From contig NZ_JBANRJ010000001.1 in the NCBI RefSeq assembly GCF_037154075.1, positions 3,963,501 through 4,027,500 of the forward strand: 64,000 nt of DNA. Direction: 5' to 3'. Under the pieces are notes generated by a model that worked only from the letters and a program-made list of their open reading frames with translations, was not told the DNA's origin and searched no databases. The position numbers and the translations under genes were made by a program. This document shows, piece by piece, positions 36,813 through 44,842 of this stretch (within the stretch, counting starts at the first letter, position 1; each line of letters begins with the position of its first letter). This DNA comes from Sphingobium aromaticiconvertens. Its GTDB lineage: Bacteria > Pseudomonadota > Alphaproteobacteria > Sphingomonadales > Sphingomonadaceae.

Positions 36813-38150
36813 ATGCCGAACGCAGCGCTACACGACCGTATCGGCCGGGAGGCACCGGCGGCGCTGATCGAAGCGCTGCGCCGCCACGCCGAACCGCTGC
36901 CGTCGCCCGAGCGGATCGACGAGTTCGGCAGCTTCTTCGATCGCTTCGGCGATGCGCGGATCGTCCTGTTGGGCGAGGCGACCCACGGCACGTCGGAATT
37001 CTATCGTGCGCGAGCAGCAATCACCCGCCGCCTGGTCGAGCGTCACGGATTTACCGTCGTGGCAGTCGAAGCCGACTGGCCGGACGCCGCGCAGATCGAC
37101 GATTATGTCCGGCATCAAGCACCGCGCCCCCTACGCGGCGACAGCGTCGTGCGCTTTCCGACCTGGATGTGGCGCAATGTCGAGGTGCTGGAATTTGCCG
37201 ACTGGATGCGGGGGCATAATGCATCGCTTGACGAAGATTGCCGCGCGTCATTCCATGGTCTGGATGTCTACAGCCTCAGCGAGTCGATCCACGCAGTGCT
37301 CGCCTATCTCGACACGGTCGATCCAGAGGCCGCCGGGAATGCGCGCCGGCGCTATGGGTGCCTGACACCATGGCAGGATGAACCGGCGCATTATGGCCGC
37401 GCCGTCGTTCATGGCGGCCGCGCGAGTTGCGAAGATCGCGCGGTCGCACAGCTTCATGAACTGCTGACCCATCGGCTCGCATATCTGCACGGAGACGGCG
37501 AAGCCTGGTTCGACGCCGTCCAGAACGCGCGCATCGTGCGCGCCGCCGAGCGCTATTATCGCGCCATGTACCGCAGTTCGACCGAGAGCTGGAACCTGCG
37601 TGACCGGCATATGTTCGAAACGTTGCAGGCGCTGCTCGCCCATCGCGGCGATGGTGCCAAGGCTGTCGTCTGGGCGCATAACAGCCATGTCGGCAACGCC
37701 GCCGCGACCGCGATGGGCTGGCAGGGCGAATTAAACATCGGCGAGCTGTGCCGCATGGCCTATGGCGAGGAAGCGGTGTCGATCGGCTTTGGCACCGATA
37801 CCGGTACGGTCGCCGCCGCCAGCGACTGGGGCGCCGACATGCAGATAAAGACCGTGCGGCCGGCACGTGCCGACAGCTACGAGCATGCGTTTCGGTCCAC
37901 GGGACTGGCGCGGGCGCTGACCGATTGGCGGAGGAAGCCCAATCTCGCCGGGCTGCTGCGCGAGCCCCTGCTCGAGCGCGCCATAGGCGTCGTGTACCGC
38001 CCGGAAACCGAGCGCCTCAGCCATTATTTCGAGGCGGTCCTGGCTGAGCAGTTCGATGCCTGGGTCTGGTTTGAGCAAACGACCGCGGTGACCCCGCTGG
38101 GACATGAGCATCCCCATGGCGCGCCCGAAACCTGGCCCTTCGGACTGTGA
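36813..38150 (+). CDS. Erythromycin esterase family protein
   Basis: A 445-residue hydrolase of the EreA/succinoglycan-biosynthesis-like family. Motifs are VLLGEATHGTSEFYRARAAI, VAVEADWPDAAQIDDYV, and AVVWAHNSHVGNA with the central histidine, the residues expected to form the metal-free active site. AAGGAGAT precedes the ATG. In this genomic context, between a USP and a phosphoribosyltransferase, macrolide resistance is unlikely; homologues in many soil bacteria form the same cluster and have unknown substrates. The stop overlaps the start of the next gene by 4 bases, so the operon is tightly coupled. Confidence 0.88.
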   Translation: MPNAALHDRIGREAPAALIEALRRHAEPLPSPERIDEFGSFFDRFGDARIVLLGEATHGTSEFYRARAAITRRLVERHGFTVVAVEADWPDAAQIDDYVRHQAPRPLRGDSVVRFPTWMWRNVEVLEFADWMRGHNASLDEDCRASFHGLDVYSLSESIHAVLAYLDTVDPEAAGNARRRYGCLTPWQDEPAHYGRAVVHGGRASCEDRAVAQLHELLTHRLAYLHGDGEAWFDAVQNARIVRAAERYYRAMYRSSTESWNLRDRHMFETLQALLAHRGDGAKAVVWAHNSHVGNAAATAMGWQGELNIGELCRMAYGEEAVSIGFGTDTGTVAAASDWGADMQIKTVRPARADSYEHAFRSTGLARALTDWRRKPNLAGLLREPLLERAIGVVYRPETERLSHYFEAVLAEQFDAWVWFEQTTAVTPLGHEHPHGAPETWPFGL

Positions 38151-38805
38151 CGATGATCGCCCTCGCCGCCCACGATCCGGTTCCCGTCACCGTTCAGCCC
38201 GATGGGCTCAAGGGGCTGCTGGGCGTGCCCGTCGCTGCCAAGGGGATCGTCATCTTCGCCCATGGCAGCGGCAGCGGACGGCTCAGCCCGCGTAACACTC
38301 ATGTCGCGCAAGGCTTACGCGACGCGGGGCTTGGGACATTGCTGATTGATCTGCTGACTCCGGCCGAGGAGCAGGACCGCGTCAATGTGTTCGACATTCC
38401 GTTATTGGCGTCCCGGCTGAAGGCCGCCACCGGGTGGGTGAGATTGCTGCCAGGAATGGCGCCGCTGCCGGTGGGCTATTTCGGCGCGAGCACGGGCGCG
38501 GGCGCGGCTCTGCTGGGCGCGTCCGGCCCCGACGCACGCATTGCGGCCATTGTCTCGCGCGTGGCCGGCCGGATCTGGCGGGTTCGGCCGCGCTCGCGCA
38601 TGTCCGCGCGCCAACGCTGCTGATCGTGGGCAGCCGGGACCTGCCGGTGATCGAGCTGAACCGGATCGCGCAACGCCATCTTCATGCCGAGAACGAGCTG
38701 CTGATCGTACCGGGAGCGACGCACCTGTTCGAAGAGCCAGGCACGCTCGACGCAGTGATCGACCACGCCGCGCGATGGTTCCGGCAACATTTCCAGGAGG
38801 CTTGA
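38147..38805 (+). pseudogene. Alpha/beta hydrolase (dienelactone hydrolase-like), frameshifted
   Basis: The first 140 residues read well from the ATG at 38147: GIVIFAHGSGSGRLSPRN, LLIDLLTPAEEQ and the nucleophile elbow YFGASTGAGAALL. Near 38565 the frame is lost. In the next frame the protein continues GRPDLAGSAALAHVRAPTLL and IVGSRDLPVIELN to the catalytic histidine in VPGATHLFEEPG, stopping at 38805. One missing G in the run around 38563-38570 explains the shift. It may be a real mutation or a sequencing error, because everything else is well conserved. It overlaps the esterase gene start-to-stop and is followed 2 bases later by the phosphoribosyltransferase gene. Confidence 0.75.
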
Positions 38806-38807
38806 CC

Positions 38808-39533
38808 ATGGCCGGCCATAAACCTGAGTTTCACGACAGGCGCGAGGCCGGCCGGAGACTGGCGATCGTGCTCGCCCCCTTGGCGGGGGCGCATCCACTG
38901 GTGCTGGCGCTGCCCCGCGGCGGCGTGCCGGTCGCGTTCGAGGTGGCCAAGGCGCTTGATGCGGAACTGGACCTACTGTTCGTCCGCAAGATCGGCGCGC
39001 CGGGCTATGAGGAGTTGGGCATCGGCGCGGTCGTCGATGGTGCCGAACCGCAGCTCGTGCTCAACGAGGACATCGTCCGCCAGCTGGCGCCCAGCCCCGA
39101 CTATATCAGGGCCGAGATGCGGCGGCAGCTCGCGGAAATCGAGCGACGGCGCTCATCCTATGTCGGCGGTCGCGTCCCGGTGGAGGTGACGAGCCGCACG
39201 GTCATCGTGATCGACGATGGGATCGCGACCGGGGGCACGGTGAAGGCTGCCCTCAAAGGACTGCGCAAGAATCGGCCGGCACGCCTTGTCCTTGGCATAC
39301 CGGTCGCGCCTAGCGACAGCATCGCCGAGATTTCGCCAGAGTGCGATGACATCGTCTGTCTGGCACAGCCCGATCCTTTCTACGCCGTTGGAACACACTA
39401 TGCCGTGTTCGATCAGACGACGGACGAGGAGGTGGTCCGGCTGGTTCGAGAGGCGACACCTTTCGGTCACTCGCACGGCTCGCCCGGGCGTCCGACCGCC
39501 ATGCGAGGCGCACGGGGTCCGGCCCCAGGATAA
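38808..39533 (+). CDS. Phosphoribosyltransferase family protein
   Basis: A 241-residue protein with the PRPP-binding signature TVIVIDDGIATGGTVKAAL near residues 130-148 and an N-terminal VLALPRGGVPVAFEVAKAL segment. This clade of stand-alone phosphoribosyltransferases commonly sits beside dienelactone hydrolase and erythromycin-esterase-like genes, as it does here, but its substrate base is not known. AGGAGG precedes the ATG at 38808. The C-terminal extension, after TPFGHSHGS, is proline/arginine-rich and probably disordered. The gene is in the middle of the USP-led operon. Confidence 0.87.
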   Translation: MAGHKPEFHDRREAGRRLAIVLAPLAGAHPLVLALPRGGVPVAFEVAKALDAELDLLFVRKIGAPGYEELGIGAVVDGAEPQLVLNEDIVRQLAPSPDYIRAEMRRQLAEIERRRSSYVGGRVPVEVTSRTVIVIDDGIATGGTVKAALKGLRKNRPARLVLGIPVAPSDSIAEISPECDDIVCLAQPDPFYAVGTHYAVFDQTTDEEVVRLVREATPFGHSHGSPGRPTAMRGARGPAPG

Positions 39534-39543
39534 GGAAGAGACG

Positions 39544-39984
39544 ATGCTTATTCCCCACGATACGACGATTCTGGTTGTCGATGGCGGCCATGTGCAGGTG
39601 CTTCGCAATCGCGGCACCGACGCCGCGCCCGAACTGGAGCTTCTGCACGAGCGGGCGATGAAGAATCCGCCGAGCCGCGCGATGGCCACGGACGCTCCGG
39701 GGCGCAGCTTCGGCAGCGCGGTGCCGACGCGCAGCGCCTATGCCGATGCCGACTATCACCAGCGCCGGGAAGACCGTTTCGGACAGGAGGCGTTGCAGGC
39801 GGTGGCATCGCTGGGCAGGCAGGGCAGGCCGCTGATCCTCATCGCGCCGCCGCGCATGCTGGGCGTGCTTCGCAGCGACCTCGACCCGACTATGCAGGGT
39901 CATATTCTGGCGGAAATTGCCAAGGACTTCGCCCAGCGTCACGCCACCGACATCCTGAAACTGCTCCGATCGCATCAGATCTGA
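39544..39984 (+). CDS. Host attachment family protein (Host_attach/AtsE-like)
   Basis: A 146-residue protein opening with TTILVVDGGHVQVLRNRGTD and containing FGQEALQAVASL, LILIAPPRMLGVLRSDL and a C-terminal EIAKDFAQRHATDILKLL segment. This fold is related to the eRF1 domain 2-like baeRF families. The name comes from a plant-attachment study in Agrobacterium; in sphingomonads the gene is usually in stress clusters, so a translation- or stress-linked role is as likely. AAGGAAGAG precedes the ATG. It ends the operon begun by the USP at 35979. Confidence 0.8.
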   Translation: MLIPHDTTILVVDGGHVQVLRNRGTDAAPELELLHERAMKNPPSRAMATDAPGRSFGSAVPTRSAYADADYHQRREDRFGQEALQAVASLGRQGRPLILIAPPRMLGVLRSDLDPTMQGHILAEIAKDFAQRHATDILKLLRSHQI

Positions 39985-40694
39985 AAGGCTGCCACCAGAC
40001 CTTATGGCGGCCACAGCGTCCAGGGTCGATGCAGCGGCTTGATACGGAAGGTTTTAACGATGCGCCGGCGATCATCTTCGTTGCCAATATCGGTTCTGCG
40101 GACGGACAGTCATTCGGGAAACGACACGGTCGTATCTTGTGGACAAGCAGGGGCGATCGGCATAGCCTTTCCTCGCCCGTCCGATCTTGATCGTGAAGAG
40201 GGGTCCGCATCGCGCGGCAAACATGGGTTCTCGGCTTCGGTCGGGCGGCCTGCGGAATACAAAACCTTCGGGAAATACGCCGGGCGCGTTTTCCTATGTT
40301 TGCGCGCGATCAACCGTCCCGACTGGCGGGACGCGCGGCAGGCACGGGACGGCCAATGACGTATGCCTCATGACCCGCGATGCCTCTTGGCTTGCTCACG
40401 CATCGACCGATGCGTTGGCGCCCACTGTTGGCAGGATTGCACTCGGCTGCGAACCCGAACGATGCCTGGCATCGCGGATGTTTTGATGCTTTTCCAAGGC
40501 AAGGTTGCCAGATAAAGGTCTCAAAGTGAGACGGAACCTGCGAGGGTCTTGGGCCGATTCGAGGCTTTTAGAAGGACGGCAGTGGAGTTGCGAAGACGGG
40601 CTACGATCTCATTCCAAAAAGTCCTTCTGTTCTATCGAGTAGCATTTTCTGATGTAGTCAACTGACGAGTTCCGACGCTCGGAATATAATCAAG
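39985..40694. other. Long intergenic region upstream of fixL
   Basis: About 710 bases. Frames of up to 106 codons occur but have no ribosome binding site or recognised motif. The final 100 bases are AT-richer than their surroundings and should contain the fixLJ promoter. No TACGTAG-type element is evident just upstream of fixL. Confidence 0.45.
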
Positions 40695-42611
40695 GTGCAA
40701 CCAGAGAGGATGGATCAAAGCCAGACGGGATTCCATATGGAAAGTGACGCGCAGGATAGCTCAACACGGCAGGCCCGCTGGGGCTATGCGATTGGTATCG
40801 TGGCCGTTCTCCTCGCCGTACCCGCCGATCTTGCTCTCCGCGCGTGGGGCGTCAACCACAGCCCCTATCTGCTGCTCATCCTTTCGATCATCGTTGCAGC
40901 CGCGCTGGGTGGAACGGGCGCCGCAACGGGCGCGGCTATTCTCGCTATTCTGGTCGGGGCCTTGTTTGCCCTATTGCGCCCATTGCCTGGTCTTGAACCC
41001 TTCGATCTGCTGCTTTCGCTGCTGGTGGCCGCAGGCATCGCCCTGCTCGACGCTCGCAACGCGTCCTTGCGACGGCGGCGTGCAGCCTGGGACAGGAGAC
41101 GCCAGAACCAGCTCTCGGAGATCGCCGACGAACTTAACCTGCTGATCGACGGAGCACAGGGTTATGCAATCTACATGCTCGATCCCGAAGGCCGCGTCAC
41201 GATCTGGAACGACGGCGCCGAGCGGCTGAAGGGCTGGAGAGAGCAAGAGGTCGTCGGCCAATATTGCTCGATCTTCTACCCGGCGGACGCCGTCCAGGCC
41301 GGCAAGCCCGAAGCCGACCTCAAACGCGCGCGCGACGAGGGCAAATTCGAGGAGGAAGACTGGCGGCTCAGGAAGGATGGTTCCGAGTTCCTCGCGCATG
41401 TTTCGATCACTGCGCTGCGTGATGAAAGCGGAGCCTTGCGCGGCTTCGGCAAGGTGGTCCGCGATGCAACGGGGGAGCGCGCCGCCGAGAGTGCGCACAA
41501 AGCCAGCGCCAGCCATCTCCGCTCGATCCTCTCGACGGTCCCCGATGCGATGATCGTGATCGACGAACACGGCATCATCCTCTCGTTCAGCGCCGCGGCC
41601 GAACGGCTGTTCGGCTTTTCAGAGGCTGAGATTCGCGGATCGAACCTGAGCCTGCTCATGCCGTCGCCCGATCGTGAACGCCATGACAGCTATCTCGAAC
41701 GCTATCTTGCAACCGGCGAGCGAAGGATCATCGGGATCGGGCGCGTCGTCATCGGCGCGCGGCGTGATGGTTCGACCTTCCCGATGGAACTATCTGTGGG
41801 CGAAGCCATTGGCGAGACCCAGCGCGTCTTCACCGGCTTCATCCGGGACCTGACCGAACGCCAGGAGACCCAGGAGCGCCTCGATGAACTGCAGTCCAAG
41901 CTGATTCATGTCGCCCGGGTGAGCGCGATGGGCACGATGGCCTCGACGCTCGCCCACGAGCTCAACCAGCCGATCACCGCCGTCGCCAACTATGTGGAGG
42001 CGGTGCGCGACCTGCTCGCCGAAGCCAATCCCGAGGATCTGCCGATGATCCGCGAAGCCCTGGATGATTCGGTTCGAGAGGCTCTGCGCGCCGGACAGAT
42101 CGTACGGCGGCTGCGCGACTTCGTTGCGCGCGGGGAGGTTGAGAAGACCGTCGAGAATCTTCCCACCCTCATTGGCGAGGCGGCGGCGCTCGGGCTGATG
42201 GGCGCTAGGGAGAAGGGTATCGACGCCCAGTTCGATCTCGCTCCCGACGCTTCGAAAGTGCTTCTCGACAAGGTGCAGATCCAGCAGGTGCTAATCAATC
42301 TCCTTCGCAATGCGGTGGAGGCCATGGCGGAATCGTCCGAACGGCATCTGTGGATTGCATCCCGCCGTGACAAAGCTGGCTTCATTCGGCTAACTATTGC
42401 TGATTCTGGCCCGGGCGTTTCGCCTGAAGTCGCGGAACAGCTCTTCACCGCCTTCGTCAGCACGAAGAGCGAGGGCATGGGTCTGGGGCTCTCGATCTGC
42501 CGCACCATCGTCGAGGCGAACGGCGGTCGGATATGGCTGGAGCCACGTCCCGGCGGCGGGGCTCAGTTTCATTTCACGCTCGTCGAAGCCGAGCCGGAGA
42601 CTATCGAATGA
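40695..42611 (+). CDS. fixL: Oxygen-sensing histidine kinase, FixL type (membrane-anchored, two PAS domains)
   Basis: A 638-residue kinase. Four hydrophobic helices at the N terminus (about residues 30-120) anchor it. PAS 1 follows at ~145-265. PAS 2 (~270-390) is FixL-like: [18 protein letters not shown] contains the probable proximal heme ligand His330, followed by [20 protein letters not shown] with the conserved arginines. The kinase core has the H-box [20 protein letters not shown] (His421), an N-box [13 protein letters not shown] and [24 protein letters not shown] motifs. It should phosphorylate the FixJ encoded next when oxygen is low. The GTG at 40695 is one of three plausible starts (40710, 40737). 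Confidence 0.9.
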   Translation: MQPERMDQSQTGFHMESDAQDSSTRQARWGYAIGIVAVLLAVPADLALRAWGVNHSPYLLLILSIIVAAALGGTGAATGAAILAILVGALFALLRPLPGLEPFDLLLSLLVAAGIALLDARNASLRRRRAAWDRRRQNQLSEIADELNLLIDGAQGYAIYMLDPEGRVTIWNDGAERLKGWREQEVVGQYCSIFYPADAVQAGKPEADLKRARDEGKFEEEDWRLRKDGSEFLAHVSITALRDESGALRGFGKVVRDATGERAAESAHKASASHLRSILSTVPDAMIVIDEHGIILSFSAAAERLFGFSEAEIRGSNLSLLMPSPDRERHDSYLERYLATGERRIIGIGRVVIGARRDGSTFPMELSVGEAIGETQRVFTGFIRDLTERQETQERLDELQSKLIHVARVSAMGTMASTLAHELNQPITAVANYVEAVRDLLAEANPEDLPMIREALDDSVREALRAGQIVRRLRDFVARGEVEKTVENLPTLIGEAAALGLMGAREKGIDAQFDLAPDASKVLLDKVQIQQVLINLLRNAVEAMAESSERHLWIASRRDKAGFIRLTIADSGPGVSPEVAEQLFTAFVSTKSEGMGLGLSICRTIVEANGGRIWLEPRPGGGAQFHFTLVEAEPETIE

Positions 42612-43231
42612 CCGAAAGACGTATGATCCATATCGTCGATGATGAGGAGGCGATCCGGCGATCAGCCGGATTCATGTTGAAAACATCGGGTTTCACGGTG
42701 GCGAGCTACGCGTCCGGAGTCGCCTTCCTGCGCGAGGTGCGGCACGCCGAGCCCGGCTGCATCCTTCTCGATGTCCGCATGCCCGAGATGGACGGACTGG
42801 AGGTGCAGCAGGCGCTTCTCGAGCGCGGCGTCGCCATGCCCGTCATCATCTTGACCGGGCACGGCGATATCTCGATTGCGGTGCGGGCCATGAAGGCAGG
42901 CGCAGTCGAGTTCATCGAGAAGCCTTTCGAAAAGGCCGTGCTACTGGATGCTATCGCCGCCGCCTTCGAACGGCTCGACGACAGCGACAAACGGGCGACA
43001 AGGGCGGCCGACGCGGCCGTGATGATCTCCGCGCTGACCGGACGCGAACAGGACGTGCTCAAGGGACTGGCCGAAGGTTTACCCAACAAGACAATCGCCT
43101 ATGATCTCGGCATATCGCCCCGGACCGTCGAGGTGCATCGCGCCAATCTGATGACGAAACTGGGGGTCCGTAGCCTGTCCGATGCGCTGCGTATCGCATT
43201 CGCCGCCAATCTCGGCGACGACCGCTCATAG
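42608..43231 (+). CDS. fixJ: Response regulator, FixJ type
   Basis: A 207-residue transcription factor. The receiver domain (residues 1-120) has [20 protein letters not shown], phospho-acceptor Asp55 in [13 protein letters not shown], the ILTGHGDI switch threonine and EFIEKPF lysine. The C-terminal LuxR-type helix-turn-helix is [20 protein letters not shown] followed by [20 protein letters not shown]. The ATG overlaps the fixL stop (ATGA), so the two are translationally coupled. No fixK gene is visible in the window, so this regulator may act directly on the surrounding stress and PHB genes. Recurrent TACGTAG-like elements are candidate targets. Confidence 0.9.
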   Translation: MTERRMIHIVDDEEAIRRSAGFMLKTSGFTVASYASGVAFLREVRHAEPGCILLDVRMPEMDGLEVQQALLERGVAMPVIILTGHGDISIAVRAMKAGAVEFIEKPFEKAVLLDAIAAAFERLDDSDKRATRAADAAVMISALTGREQDVLKGLAEGLPNKTIAYDLGISPRTVEVHRANLMTKLGVRSLSDALRIAFAANLGDDRS

Positions 43232-43237
43232 GACCTC

Positions 43238-43244
43238 TACGTAG
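43238..43244. promoter_or_regulatory. TACGTAG element upstream of single-domain receiver gene
   Basis: CTCTACGTAGCG, 73 bases before the start at 43317 and directly after fixJ. It is one of the two best matches to the TACGTAG core; the other is at 44279. Confidence 0.45.
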
Positions 43245-43316
43245 CGACTTGCCGCGATTTTCCTGCGATTCCTTGCATCCGGTCGACGTTAGGAACCGGA
43301 TCAATGCGAGACGATC

Positions 43317-43736
43317 ATGAATGGCACTGTTGCACCTCTCCCGGTGGAGCGCCCTAAGATTTTACTGGTGGAGGACGAGCCGGCCGTCCGCCGCTCTCTC
43401 CAGCTTCTCCTTCACGCCCGAGGCTATGACATCCGCTCTTACGCATCGAGCACGGCCATGTTTGCCGATCCGCTTGTGAACGACGCGATCTGCCTGGTGA
43501 CCGACTATCGCATGCCCGAAATGGACGGTCTGGAGGTCTTGCAATCGCTTCGTGCGCGCGGATGGCGGGGACCGGCCATCCTCGTCACCGCCTATGGCTC
43601 GCCAGATCTTGTCGAGCGGGCGATGAAGGAGGGCTTCAGCATCGTCATCGAGAAACCGTTGCGCGAGCATGCGCTCGCTGACGCTGTCGCGCGATTGACG
43701 GCCCCGCCCCGCGCCTCCCCTGCCCCATCTTCGTGA
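43317..43736 (+). CDS. Single-domain response regulator (receiver only)
   Basis: A 139-residue receiver without an output domain. It shows PKILLVEDEPAVRRSLQLLL with the acidic pocket, phospho-acceptor Asp63 in CLVTDYRMPEMDG, ILVTAYGSPDL with the switch threonine and IVIEKPLREHA with the conserved lysine. Downstream of fixLJ with its own upstream TACGTAG element, it could feed back on FixL by competing for phosphate, as stand-alone receivers do in other systems. That role is inferred. It is convergent with a second, atypical receiver gene at 43803-44222, 66 bases away. Confidence 0.87.
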   Translation: MNGTVAPLPVERPKILLVEDEPAVRRSLQLLLHARGYDIRSYASSTAMFADPLVNDAICLVTDYRMPEMDGLEVLQSLRARGWRGPAILVTAYGSPDLVERAMKEGFSIVIEKPLREHALADAVARLTAPPRASPAPSS

Positions 43737-43802
43737 GCGGCGAAGCGGCGTTGGCCGCTGCAGCGCGTGCATGGGAGCGCGTACCCCTGCCTATTGCTGC
43801 GT

Positions 43803-44222
43803 CTAACCGAGACCCAGAGGCAGGACTCCATCGACAAGGCCAAGCAGCACATGGTGCGCGAACGGCTTGTGGAGAATATGCGCGTAGCCCGCACCGCGTG
43901 CGCAGAGTTCGGTCTCCGCGGAATGATCGGCTGTGGTTAGAATGGCCGGGCGCTGCCAGCCCGCCGCCCGGAGCTGACGCAGAAGGTCGATTCCATCCAC
44001 ATGAACGGGCCGATGCTCGGCGATCAGGCAAGCTGCCTCCTCTCTCATCGGATCTGCCAGGAGGCGGGTCTCCTCTGCATAGGCTTTCACGCTATAGCCG
44101 CGAGCCATAAACAACAGGTGCAACGCGCGCCTCAATCCGGTGTCGCTCTCGACAAGGAGGATCACAGCGTGAGGAATCTGCGGGTCGGTGGGCCTATGTG
44201 TCACTCGTGCCAAACAAACCAA
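43803..44222 (-). CDS. Atypical single-domain receiver protein with Asp-to-Glu at the phospho-site
   Basis: A 139-residue receiver-fold protein closely related to the neighbour at 43317. The core reads VILLVESDTGLRRALHLLFM, then CLIAEHRPVHVDGIDLL. The position of the phospho-acceptor Asp is Glu69, and one residue of the acidic pocket is serine (Ser26). The switch threonine (ILTTADHS) and lysine (ILHKPF) remain. Such a protein may be locked in an active-like state or be phosphorylation-independent. Its promoter has a perfect CTACGTAG element 57 bases upstream of the ATG at 44222. The start is not certain; a GTG near the first strand is possible. Confidence 0.8.
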   Translation of the reverse strand: MVCLARVTHRPTDPQIPHAVILLVESDTGLRRALHLLFMARGYSVKAYAEETRLLADPMREEAACLIAEHRPVHVDGIDLLRQLRAAGWQRPAILTTADHSAETELCARGAGYAHILHKPFAHHVLLGLVDGVLPLGLG

Positions 44223-44278
44223 GGACTGCCGGAATCGTCCGGTCGATTCGGTCTAACGGCAACGTCGCCGCTCTGAAC

Positions 44279-44285
44279 TACGTAG
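44279..44285. promoter_or_regulatory. CTACGTAG palindrome upstream of atypical receiver gene
   Basis: CTACGTAGATTTCCC (44278-44292), with a perfect 8-base palindrome, 57 bases before the start at 44222. The TAGATTTCCC continuation resembles FixJ sites as I remember them from rhizobial fixK promoters. Confidence 0.5.
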
Positions 44286-44780
44286 ATTTCCCAAGTGACG
44301 GATAGCGCCACTGCTGATTTCCCCTCCGAGGGGAGCGATCTCAATCCATCCGCGACCGATCCTGCGAACCCCCTGGCGACAGCGGCAAGAAGCGCGCTCT
44401 GGATGACCGTACGGAGAGCATTTGTCCGGTCGCGATCTGGTGCCGCACTATAGGGTCACAATGTAAGGACGGCTGGGCAAGACCGTCTGCTTCTGCTCGA
44501 TCATTGGGTTTACCAAGATCAATTCCGCCGTGTCGCACCTATGTCATCCATGAAGGCAAGCTGCTTTTCAGGGGACGCGCGCGGCGATGGATCGCTGACG
44601 AAAATGTTCGGGAGCAACCGACGGACTTGCGCTGTATCTAACCTTTGCAGTACCGTTTATTGCCGTTGCGAAGGTGCGATTCTTTTCCAAGGCACGGATC
44701 AAGCCTTGGCCCAAAATACCTGAGAATACAGGCGAAAGTGATAGCAATGGAATGCCGTGGGACATGCGGCATGGGGCATT

Positions 44781-44786
44781 TACGTA
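44781..44786 (+). promoter_or_regulatory. TACGTA element upstream of PHA synthase-like operon
   Basis: TTTACGTAATGC, 57 bases before the ATG at 44843. It shares ACGTAATG with the element at 35899 and has the position expected for an activator site. Confidence 0.42.
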
Positions 44787-44842
44787 ATGCGCTTGCGCGT
44801 GTTCAGCCGCAGTAGAGACAGGATTTTTTCAGGAGCTCCAAG

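Larger units (their letters stand above)
44223..44842. other. Divergent intergenic region between atypical receiver and PHA operon
   Basis: About 620 bases carrying two opposite promoters. Both ends contain a TACGTA-core element (44279 and 44781). The middle has no convincing coding frame; a plus-strand stretch near 44620-44700 (LTFAVPFIAVAKVRFF) is hydrophobic but has no start signal and may be a gene remnant. Confidence 0.45.

Noticed and set aside
36813..38150. Macrolide resistance by erythromycin esterase
   Set aside because: Family membership only; operon context with USP, hydrolase and phosphoribosyltransferase suggests another role.
39544..39984. Phage- or symbiosis-related host attachment function
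   Set aside because: The family name is historical; nothing else in the region is phage- or host-related.
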